Shown piece after piece: positions 4,897-10,348 of a stretch of DNA of 10,348 nt. The notes beneath the pieces were generated by a model. That model ran no database searches. It was not told the origin of the DNA and saw only the letters and a program-made list of their open reading frames with translations. This stretch comes from Burkholderiales bacterium. Lineage in GTDB: Bacteria > Pseudomonadota > Gammaproteobacteria > Burkholderiales > Usitatibacteraceae. Within the stretch, counting starts at the first letter, position 1; every line of letters starts with the position of its first letter. The DNA lies in NCBI GenBank assembly GCA_025350945.1, contig JANXWW010000078.1, positions 1 through 10,348 of the forward strand. Direction: 5' to 3'. The translations under genes and the position numbers were made by a program.

Positions 4897-6882
4897 TTAT
4901 CGACGAGATTTCCACGCATTGACAAATCCGCTTGTTTCACGTGAAGCAACTTTTTTCACAAGCGGTTTATCGGAAAGATTGTTTGTTTCTACCAGCGCTG
5001 TATTTTCGCTATTGGCTTCGCTATTTGGCGCTGCTCGAAACAAATCGCCGTTCGCGGGTTCGATCACTTGTTCAAATCTGGCCCAGTCTGACTCGCGAAA
5101 CAGGTGCAGCCGCAGCTTTGGGTGACGGCTGGCGGCGATGTTGTAAATGAAAGTGTCAAGCGCTTCGTTGCGGGATTGCTGTTTTACCCACATTTTTTTG
5201 TGCGGGTCATAAATTTCTGCGCATAGCTGGGTGAAATATTCGTCAGGCAAGCCATCCGAAAAATGCACTCGACGATTGGTTTCGTCCATGCCGTCTTTTC
5301 CATCGGCCTGTAACCACAAAAACAGTGTGTGTTTAAGAGTGTCAGAACCGATTAGCCACGATTTGACGCCGATTTTCTTTTGTTTGCCGCGCGCCGTTTG
5401 ATCCTGTTGTTTTGCGGTGCCAATGGCTTGACGGCCTTGTATTTTTGAGCCGTGCAACGCAAAAACTCCTCGGTGTTCGCGCGTTCTGACATATTTCAAA
5501 ACGTCATCTTTGAGGTAGTTCGAATCAATGCCACATGCGCGAACTAACATCGACACGCCAAACCGATTGACCATCGGTGTTAGCAGAATTTTATCTAACT
5601 CCTCCCAAACGGCTTGCTGCGTAGGATCGCCCGGCAGCGCAATGTAATCGATGACCCATACCTTGCCATCGCGACCCCAGCCGATGATTTGCAGCTCAAG
5701 GCGATTGCCCTGCACATCGACGGCACCCGTCAGAATCAAGCAACCCTTTGGGATGCTGCGCAACGCATACGGCGTGGCGCGGCTTTTGATGACTTCCCAA
5801 TCTAGTTTTTCCGTGGGATCGTCAAAACATTCGCCGCGGTAAATGTTGATGTACGCTTTTTCCTGTTCAGGATCGCGCGCACATTTTTCCCATTCTTCGG
5901 CCAACTTTACCCAGCTTAAACCCATGCCCAGCGAAGCGTAGGCAGCCCAAGCGTGAAAGCCAGGAATCCGCGAGCTAGGATTGCCTGCAATCCATTTCGC
6001 ACGACCGCCCATCTGTATGTCGGGCAGCATGCTCATTTTACTGGCTTCATGAATTACGCAGCCGTTGGTTTCGCAGACAAAGTGCGCCGTTTCAGGCTGG
6101 CCCGGATCCCACTTCAAGTTTTCCCATTTGAGCACTTGCAATTCGTCGCAATGCGGGCAAGGCACGTGATACCGTCGCTGATCTGAAAGCTGGAATTCCT
6201 TGTTGATTCGCGACAAACTTTTAATCGTTGGCGTGCTAGAAATGTATTCTTTGCACTGGTCCTGGTACGCAATCAACGCGCGCTCGGCAATTGTGATCGG
6301 GTCGCCCTCAATGCCTGCGCTAGCGGGGTAGCGATCAATCTCATCACAGTACAGAATCGCACCACCGCGCGAAGCCAGCGAGGAAGGCGTATTCGCGCCC
6401 GCAATCTTTAAACTGCCACCCGCAAACGATTTTTTCAGGATGGTGTTTGAACCGTCGCGAGACTTTGCGACCGCCAACGAATTTTTTACCAGCGATGAAG
6501 ATTTTGCGATTGGCGAAAATTTATCTGTAGACCAATCTTCTGCGAGTTCAATTGTGGGGTAGACGACCAGGATCGTTTGCGGATTGTGGGCGATGTTGAA
6601 ACAGATGAAATTTAAACCAACTTGCGTTTTGAATAGCTGCGCAGAAATCATCGCAACTACTTTTTTGCATGGATGATCAGGCGAAAGCACTTGCATGATT
6701 TCGCGCGACATCGGCACAAGATCGGTGCGGTATTGCCCCCACTTCGGGGTGGTGCCTTGCGGCAAGTAAATGTTTTTGTCTGCCCAGCGCCAGATCGAAA
6801 TCTGTTCGGTGGGCTTTAATGCAGCTGCCAGCGATTCCCAAGCTAGTTTTTGGCTGGCGAATGGGATTCCATCGAATGGCAT
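4897..6882 (-). CDS. Terminase large subunit, GpA family (ATPase and nuclease)
   Basis: This is the packaging motor and cos-cutting enzyme. The length, 661 residues, matches lambda gpA (641). In order: an N-terminal ATPase with a Walker A-like SAQLFKTQ (80-87), TILVVYPTIELAEDW (103-117), Walker B ILYCDEIDRYP (176-186) and a coupling motif SSTPT (215-219); a Cys pair set CPHC and CETNGC (242-275) that may bind zinc; then the nuclease domain with TGAVDVQGNRLELQIIGWGR (385-404), VIDYIALPGDP (410-420), CGIDSNYL (450-457) and RNEALD (571-576). D389 and D453 are likely metal ligands. The Walker A-like loop has Phe where the usual glycine precedes Lys-Thr. The ATG abuts the small-subunit stop (TAAATG), so translation is probably coupled. 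The 3' end contains a parS-like site, and a terminator follows. Confidence 0.96.
   Translation of the reverse strand: MPFDGIPFASQKLAWESLAAALKPTEQISIWRWADKNIYLPQGTTPKWGQYRTDLVPMSREIMQVLSPDHPCKKVVAMISAQLFKTQVGLNFICFNIAHNPQTILVVYPTIELAEDWSTDKFSPIAKSSSLVKNSLAVAKSRDGSNTILKKSFAGGSLKIAGANTPSSLASRGGAILYCDEIDRYPASAGIEGDPITIAERALIAYQDQCKEYISSTPTIKSLSRINKEFQLSDQRRYHVPCPHCDELQVLKWENLKWDPGQPETAHFVCETNGCVIHEASKMSMLPDIQMGGRAKWIAGNPSSRIPGFHAWAAYASLGMGLSWVKLAEEWEKCARDPEQEKAYINIYRGECFDDPTEKLDWEVIKSRATPYALRSIPKGCLILTGAVDVQGNRLELQIIGWGRDGKVWVIDYIALPGDPTQQAVWEELDKILLTPMVNRFGVSMLVRACGIDSNYLKDDVLKYVRTREHRGVFALHGSKIQGRQAIGTAKQQDQTARGKQKKIGVKSWLIGSDTLKHTLFLWLQADGKDGMDETNRRVHFSDGLPDEYFTQLCAEIYDPHKKMWVKQQSRNEALDTFIYNIAASRHPKLRLHLFRESDWARFEQVIEPANGDLFRAAPNSEANSENTALVETNNLSDKPLVKKVASRETSGFVNAWKSRR
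4933..4948. other. parS-like 16 bp palindrome within the terminase gene
   Basis: TGTTTCACGTGAAGCA matches the bacterial ParB-binding consensus TGTTTCACGTGAAACA at 15 of 16 positions; only one A is changed to G. It includes the full 10 bp core TTCACGTGAA. An 8 bp inverted repeat, CCGCTTGT (4928-4935) and ACAAGCGG (4958-4965), brackets it. It encodes residues within KKVASRETSG near the terminase C-terminus, a stretch outside the catalytic motifs. Whether ParB binds it is not known. Confidence 0.55.
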
Positions 6883-7428
6883 TTATTGTTCGGTGTTTTT
6901 AAGTTTGTCCGCAAATGTTGACGCGGTGTTGCTTACGGTTTCGAGCAGGTGGCGCATTTTCTTTTGCAGCAAATCAAAGCTCTCGGCGTTGATTAGCGGC
7001 TTCATCTCAAACGGAATTTGCTCGGCCATCTGGCGTATCGCGGTGTAGTTCTCCATCAACACCGATTGCACAATTTCAACATCACATACTTTGCCGAATT
7101 GCCGGTCTCGGTCTAGCTCGGCAATGTCAGCTAACGCGGCAGCGCGGCGCTGGCTGGAGCTGTTGCCTATGATGTCCGCAGCTTCGTCGCTTACTGCCGT
7201 CAGGGCCTCGCTTAGCATGCCCTGCGAACGATTTATTTGGTGACGCTCTGTTACGCCTGCTTTGGTCGGGTCGGTGGTGCTAAACAGCAACGCTTCCGAT
7301 TCAGCCACCAACACTTTGCCGCTCGAATCTAGAATCAACCTTCCCTCTTTTTTCAACTGCGATGAACGTGATTTGTGCCATCCATGCTTAGTCGCAAAAC
7401 CCGAAAGTGAAAGCGTTTCAAGTTCCAT
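6883..7428 (-). CDS. Terminase small subunit, Nu1-like DNA-recognition protein
   Basis: The 181-residue protein matches lambda Nu1 (also 181) in length and position. Residues 1-50 form a compact winged-helix-like DNA-binding region (LSGFATKHGWHKSRSSQLKK, then GKVLVAESEALL). The middle and C-terminal parts are helical (SSQRRAAALADIAELDRDRQ; DLLQKKMRHLLETVSNTAS), as expected for oligomerisation and contact with the large subunit. Its role is to bind cos-adjacent DNA and dock the large subunit. Its stop is followed at once by the large-subunit ATG. The start at 7428 is the first ATG after an in-frame TAA 13 nt upstream; no clear Shine-Dalgarno sequence precedes it, so initiation may be weak. The CGGTTTAG repeats just upstream are possible binding sites. 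Confidence 0.85.
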   Translation of the reverse strand: MELETLSLSGFATKHGWHKSRSSQLKKEGRLILDSSGKVLVAESEALLFSTTDPTKAGVTERHQINRSQGMLSEALTAVSDEAADIIGNSSSQRRAAALADIAELDRDRQFGKVCDVEIVQSVLMENYTAIRQMAEQIPFEMKPLINAESFDLLQKKMRHLLETVSNTASTFADKLKNTEQ

Positions 7429-7436
7429 AGTTGAGC

Positions 7437-7445
7437 CGGTTTAGT
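7437..7445 (+). repeat. CGGTTTAGT repeat, copy 1
   Basis: This direct copy of the nonamer also found at 7472-7480 lies 35 bp from it. It is next to the start of the small terminase gene and is a candidate terminase recognition site. The octamer recurs inverted at 7593-7600. Confidence 0.5.
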
Positions 7446-7471
7446 GAAATTCCGTAGAGTTGAATCATTTG

Positions 7472-7480
7472 CGGTTTAGT
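7472..7480 (+). repeat. CGGTTTAGT repeat, copy 2
   Basis: This second direct copy is followed by an A-rich tract (7483-7494) that could favour bending. It may take part in cos recognition together with copy 1 and the inverted copy at 7593-7600. Confidence 0.5.
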
Positions 7481-7655
7481 AACAAAAAAACAAAGACTAG
7501 GCAAATTTCGCGGTCTTAAGCGCCGCAGTGCGAAACATTGGGGAAGGACCCGGAGAATTTTACTTTGATGGTTTTATTTTATCGTTCAGCGCCTAAACCG
7601 AAGGTACTGGTCGCAACAACAACAGCATGACGAGAAATATAAATGATATAAAAAT

Positions 7656-7683
7656 ATTTTATTCGACATTTTCGATAACACAA
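7656..7683 (-). promoter_or_regulatory. Possible minus-strand promoter at the end of the Q-like gene
   Basis: TTGTGT (7683-7678) and TAAAAT (7661-7656) are spaced by 16 bp on the minus strand. Very AT-rich DNA follows down to about 7640. The -10 box matches 5 of 6 bases and the -35 only 3 of 6. A late promoter just after a Q-type gene would fit lambda logic, but this is weak evidence. Confidence 0.22.
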
Positions 7684-8063
7684 GCATTGGCGCGGCTTTC
7701 AGGGCGGTGCGTTTGCAACACTTGCCCCCAAAATAGCAAATGTGCATCAGCTAATTTTTTGCAGTACGTCGGCACAGACACCTTGCACATTGCCGCCTTT
7801 TGCTTTTGAGTCCATAGCTGGGTGTATTCAATCACCAGCGAATATCGCATTAACTCAGGCAGCGATCTTAATCGCCCGTCTGTTCTGCCTGCCCGCTGCG
7901 CATCGCAGCCTACACGCGTCACGGGATCACTAAGTCGCGCATCTTTCAAATCCAATTTCGCATCATCAAACTTTATCGATTGCAGTATCGCCGGTTTATC
8001 ACCAGCCCATTTGACCCAATTTTCTATCTCGTTTGCAGTCTCTTGCTGCTTAAAATAATTCAT
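7659..8063 (-). CDS. Putative Q-type late antiterminator or HTH regulator
   Basis: The 134-residue product starts with an ENWVKWA segment, common near the N-terminus of short phage Q-like proteins. After a variable middle it ends in a helix-turn-helix-like region: LVIEYTQLWTQKQKAAMCKV, then SVPTYCKKLADAHLLFWGQV. This resembles the sigma-region-4-like end of phage antitermination proteins. Such proteins modify RNA polymerase so that it ignores terminators in late genes. Position agrees: last gene before the gap and packaging genes, and one intrinsic terminator lies downstream. I place the start at ATG 8063, preceded by a GAGAG-like ribosome site. A TTG at 8081, overlapping the initiator stop, would add six residues (MKREQA). 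The assignment is by layout and HTH pattern, not strong identity; a simple transcription regulator is the alternative. Confidence 0.62.
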   Translation of the reverse strand: MNYFKQQETANEIENWVKWAGDKPAILQSIKFDDAKLDLKDARLSDPVTRVGCDAQRAGRTDGRLRSLPELMRYSLVIEYTQLWTQKQKAAMCKVSVPTYCKKLADAHLLFWGQVLQTHRPESRANACVIENVE

Positions 8064-8077
8064 CGCTTGCTCTCGTT

Positions 8078-8917
8078 TCAACGATCACGTTTATCGAAAC
8101 AAGACTGACAAAACCACCGATGCCCTACTCTGAAAATGGCCTGCACACCGCAACCGCAAGCCTGCACAGCTTTAGCCGGTTGCGCGTCTACGGTCGCCAC
8201 ATCGTCCCATTCCTGAGATTGCAGGTAGCGCCGTGGTGAAATCAAGTATTGCCCACCGTCTCGCGTGGCAGCATCCGATAGCTGTATCGTTGCTCGCACA
8301 TGTCGCATGACCAAGCCCGCAACCTTGTCGATCTTGCCTCGATCCCACGCTTGCTTCGCTTCCGCCTTTCGTTTCTTGTTTGGAGATCGCGGCCACGCTG
8401 CCCAAAACTGTTCAAATGCCAATGCGTCACTAGATTTATTCACCACCTGTTGACGGTTTGGCGCTTTAGCGCCAGAAGGTTTTGGTTCATTGAGGGTTAA
8501 GAAAGGGTTATGGGTGACACTGTGTCGGGGGGGGGTGACACTGTGTCGGGGGTTTTGTACGCCAACAGCGTCGACATCTTCAACATCATCAAAATCAATT
8601 TCAGCATCAACCACCGAAACCGGCAAACATTCCTCTACCTTACTTTTACTGACCAATTCTTGCACCGCGCTGATAATCACGTAAAACACAGATGATCGAC
8701 CATCGCGCATTTTCCGCTTCAAAAGCCCTTTGGATTCCAGCGACAATATGGCCCGTTGCACGCTTCTATCTGCCAGGCACGTCTTTACGCAGACCGTTGA
8801 GATACGCAACCAACACAAACCGTTATCGCTGGCAGCATCCGCAAACACCATCAACACCGCTTTTTCCGAAACAGGCAACTGCACCGGCCAACACAAATTT
8901 ATAATCGCATTACTCAT
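8078..8917 (-). CDS. Phage replication initiator-like protein: winged helix plus zinc-finger-like C-terminus
   Basis: Residues 1-85 form a winged-helix DNA-binding domain (SEKAVLMVFADAASDNGLCW, then RSVQRAILSLESKGLLKRKM) of the kind seen in lambda O-type initiators. Residues 86-165 are an acidic, proline-rich linker with a tandem PRHSVTP/PRHSVTH repeat. Residues 168-237 carry a block I associate with phage replication proteins (FEQFWAAWPRSPNKKRKAEA, ending RRYLQSQEWDD). The tail has CGC at 254-256 and CQSC at 270-273, a likely zinc site. Its job would be to bind the phage origin and load the helicase encoded just upstream. ATG 8917 is 3 bp past the dnaB stop, and its ribosome site GGGGAT lies inside the dnaB end. 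The linker DNA contains iteron-like repeats and a hairpin, so the origin may be inside the gene. Confidence 0.82.
   Translation of the reverse strand: MSNAIINLCWPVQLPVSEKAVLMVFADAASDNGLCWLRISTVCVKTCLADRSVQRAILSLESKGLLKRKMRDGRSSVFYVIISAVQELVSKSKVEECLPVSVVDAEIDFDDVEDVDAVGVQNPRHSVTPPRHSVTHNPFLTLNEPKPSGAKAPNRQQVVNKSSDALAFEQFWAAWPRSPNKKRKAEAKQAWDRGKIDKVAGLVMRHVRATIQLSDAATRDGGQYLISPRRYLQSQEWDDVATVDAQPAKAVQACGCGVQAIFRVGHRWFCQSCFDKRDR
8459..8474. other. 6 bp stem hairpin beside the initiator-gene repeats
   Basis: TGGCGC and GCGCCA are a perfect inverted repeat around the loop TTTA. It lies about 40 bp from the palindromic direct repeats and encodes part of SGAKAPN. It may be a structural element of an origin or simply the result of codon use. 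Confidence 0.45.
8512..8551. repeat. Two 21 bp-spaced iteron-like repeats with palindromic cores
   Basis: GGGTGACACTGTGTCGGGG occurs at 8512-8530 and 8533-8551, exactly 21 bp (two helical turns, seven codons) apart. Each copy holds the palindrome GACACTGTGTC (8516-8526, 8537-8547). Two GGGTTA hexamers at 8494-8499 and 8505-8510 sit 11 bp apart just beside them. Repeated binding sites inside the initiator gene are the arrangement of the lambda origin. They also encode PRHSVT twice, so a purely coding explanation is possible. Confidence 0.6.
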
Positions 8918-8920
8918 ACT

Positions 8921-10348
8921 TCAATCCCCGTTTTTTTGCGCGGAATAATCCCCGCCATTTAAGCCACCCGCCCCATCGCGAAACGGCCCTTTGCCATAAT
9001 CGAAAAACCGCGTTAAGCGCCCGTCATAATCCAGCGGCACCTCACCCAGCGCCCCGCCGCGTTGTTTGCCTATAATCAGCAGCGCATCATGTTCCTGATC
9101 GGTCAGCGATTGATCCTCTGCATAAGGCCGGTGCAGCAGAAAAATCATATCCGCATCCGCTTCAATTGAGCCCGAGTCACGCAGCTCGGAAATGCGCGGT
9201 TTTTTTTGCGCCTTGGTTGAATCGCGATTTAGCTGAGACAATGCGATTACAGGGCACTTAAGCTCCTTCGCCAGCTTTTTCAAACCACCGCTCACAATGC
9301 CCAATTCCACCGACCGATTGTCCGACCCCGACCGCGCATGCGATAGCTGCAAATAATCGACAATCAACAAACCAAAACCGCCTATCAAACGCGATTGCAG
9401 CCGCGCGCGTGCAGATAGCTCCTCAATCGATAACCCGCCCGTATCGTCAATAAAAAACTGCATTTCGTTTATTTTTGCTGCGGCATCCATGACATGGCGA
9501 TTATCTTTATCCGATAACCGCGCTTCGCGAAATTTTCCGCTGGGCACTCGCGATACGCCTGATAGCACGCGCGTGAAAATTTCAATGTCGGTCATCTCCA
9601 TTGAAAACATACCCACCGTCTTTTTTTGCAAAATCGACGCACTCATGGCGATGTTGACCGCCAGCGCCGTTTTGCCTACTGCGGGCCGGGCACCGATTAC
9701 GATTAGCTGCCCCGGCAAAAGCGGATTGACAATCGCGTCAACACCACGGAAACCTGTGCGAACGCCGTCCGCTTCGCCTTCCTTGATATTTTCCATGCGC
9801 GTAAAAACATCCGCCAGCAGCTCCTGTGCAGAGCGAAACGTTTTCTCGCCACGCATCGTATTCGCATCCACGGTCTGCAATAGCGCTTGCGCTTCGCTCA
9901 GCACGGTCTGGGCCGTTTTCCCATTTGCGGAAAAGGCAAGATCAGCCATTTTCCCGCTGACAGTTATTACCGCCCTCAAAATCGATTTATCGCGGATAAT
10001 TTCGGCATACAAGCGAATATTGGCCGATGTGCCCGCTTCCACCAGATCAGCTATTTCTTTAAAGCCGCCCACTTGCTCTAGCAAGTCGCGATCTTTAAGC
10101 CACTGCGAAACCGACACAACTTCAGCCAGTTTATTTTCAGAGATCAATGTAGAAATCGCGCGGAAAATATGCCGGTTCGCGCCAAGATAAAAATCGCGAT
10201 CCTCCAAAATACCCGCCACTTCGTCGTAACGCGCATTGTCAGTCAGTAGCGAGCCCAGCAAAGAATCTTCCGCGCTTTCGCTCCACGGCGCGTCTTTCAA
10301 AACGGGAACACTGTCCGTTAAGTACAATTTCTCAACAGCGCCCATCAT
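8921..10348 (-). CDS. dnaB: Replicative DNA helicase, DnaB family
   Basis: This is a full-length DnaB-type helicase of 475 visible residues (E. coli DnaB has 471). The N-terminal helical domain (about 22-120) shows SAEDSLLGSLL, FYLGANRHIFRAI and FKEIADL. The linker is followed by the RecA-like motor: TGFRGVDAIV (198-207), Walker A GARPAVGKT (219-227), FSMEM (248-252), Walker B LLIVDYLQL (327-335), SQLNR (371-375), LRDSGSIEADADMIFLLHR (389-407) and a KQRGG segment (428-432) holding the likely arginine finger. It would unwind the phage replication fork as a hexamer, loaded by the initiator encoded next. The last visible codons are ATG ATG at the right edge, so the true start may be here or further upstream. 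The TGA is 3 bp before the next gene. The C-terminal tail (GAGGLNGGDYSAQKNGD) is Gly-rich and probably disordered. Confidence 0.95.
   Translation of the reverse strand: MMGAVEKLYLTDSVPVLKDAPWSESAEDSLLGSLLTDNARYDEVAGILEDRDFYLGANRHIFRAISTLISENKLAEVVSVSQWLKDRDLLEQVGGFKEIADLVEAGTSANIRLYAEIIRDKSILRAVITVSGKMADLAFSANGKTAQTVLSEAQALLQTVDANTMRGEKTFRSAQELLADVFTRMENIKEGEADGVRTGFRGVDAIVNPLLPGQLIVIGARPAVGKTALAVNIAMSASILQKKTVGMFSMEMTDIEIFTRVLSGVSRVPSGKFREARLSDKDNRHVMDAAAKINEMQFFIDDTGGLSIEELSARARLQSRLIGGFGLLIVDYLQLSHARSGSDNRSVELGIVSGGLKKLAKELKCPVIALSQLNRDSTKAQKKPRISELRDSGSIEADADMIFLLHRPYAEDQSLTDQEHDALLIIGKQRGGALGEVPLDYDGRLTRFFDYGKGPFRDGAGGLNGGDYSAQKNGD

Larger units (their letters stand above)
7429..7658. 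promoter_or_regulatory. Noncoding gap: candidate cos site and late-control region
   Basis: No credible gene lies in these 230 bp. Immediately upstream of the small terminase gene, the place of cos in lambda-type phages, it holds two direct copies of CGGTTTAGT (7437-7445, 7472-7480), an inverted CTAAACCG (7593-7600), a 9 bp palindrome CGCAGTGCG (7524-7532), and a GC-rich stretch GGGGAAGGACCCGG (7540-7553) that could contain the nicking site. An A-rich tract lies at 7483-7494. The repeats would correspond to terminase-binding R sites. The exact cut positions cannot be told from sequence. Confidence 0.42.

Noticed and set aside
4929..4965. Hairpin with a T6 run as a terminator near the terminase 3' end
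   Set aside because: The T-run lies inside the loop between the arms on the plus strand and the site is within coding sequence. The real terminator is at 4841-4864.
8490..8695. Plus-strand frames reading GDTVSGGGDTVSG over the initiator repeats
   Set aside because: These are shadows of the minus-strand PRHSVT repeats, and the initiator protein is the supported product.
9489..10190. Plus-strand open frame (233 codons) opposite dnaB
   Set aside because: The minus-strand DnaB motifs are unambiguous throughout. The antisense product shows no recognisable domain.

Overview
The window is part of a tailed double-stranded DNA bacteriophage genome, either a prophage or a free phage. It has about even base composition and tight packing: every supported gene lies on the minus strand, and neighbours abut or overlap by a few bases. 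The GpA-type large terminase, the Nu1-like small terminase and the lambda-type portal point to a cos-packaging phage of a Gram-negative, probably proteobacterial, host. Nothing in the sequence fixes the host further. No integrase, repressor, lysis, tRNA or host gene is visible.

Read in the direction of transcription (right to left), the window has three parts. (1) Replication and control, 10348 to 7659: a full-length DnaB-type replicative helicase, a winged-helix replication initiator with a C-terminal zinc-finger-like motif and iteron-like repeats inside the gene, and a small helix-turn-helix protein that looks like a Q-type late antiterminator. (2) A 230 bp intergenic gap, 7658 to 7429, the only sizeable noncoding stretch. 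It carries repeated CGGTTTAG octamers and a GC-rich core, and is the best candidate for the cos packaging site plus late-control signals. (3) Packaging and virion genes, 7428 to 1: small terminase, large terminase, an intrinsic terminator, then five genes ending at the portal gene, which runs off the left edge. These five are a beta-rich virion-type protein with an apparent inserted domain, a 65-residue unknown, a 270-residue virion-type protein, a 675-residue modular repeat protein, and a 185-residue putative connector.

The working picture is as follows. DnaB and the initiator start phage DNA replication, with a possible origin inside the initiator gene as in lambda O. The Q-like protein would then let RNA polymerase read through into the late genes, including past the terminator behind the large terminase gene. 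The terminase pair would cut at cos and pump DNA through the portal. In lambda, terminase and portal genes are separated only by the tiny gene W. Here about 4.3 kb of apparent virion-decoration or fibre genes sit in that place.

The most unusual signals are: a 15-of-16 match to the bacterial chromosome-partition site parS inside the large terminase gene; an 11-unit, 21-residue repeat array with a recent 198 bp duplication in the 675-residue protein; the candidate cos region; and paired 21 bp palindromic repeats beside a C9 tract in the initiator gene.
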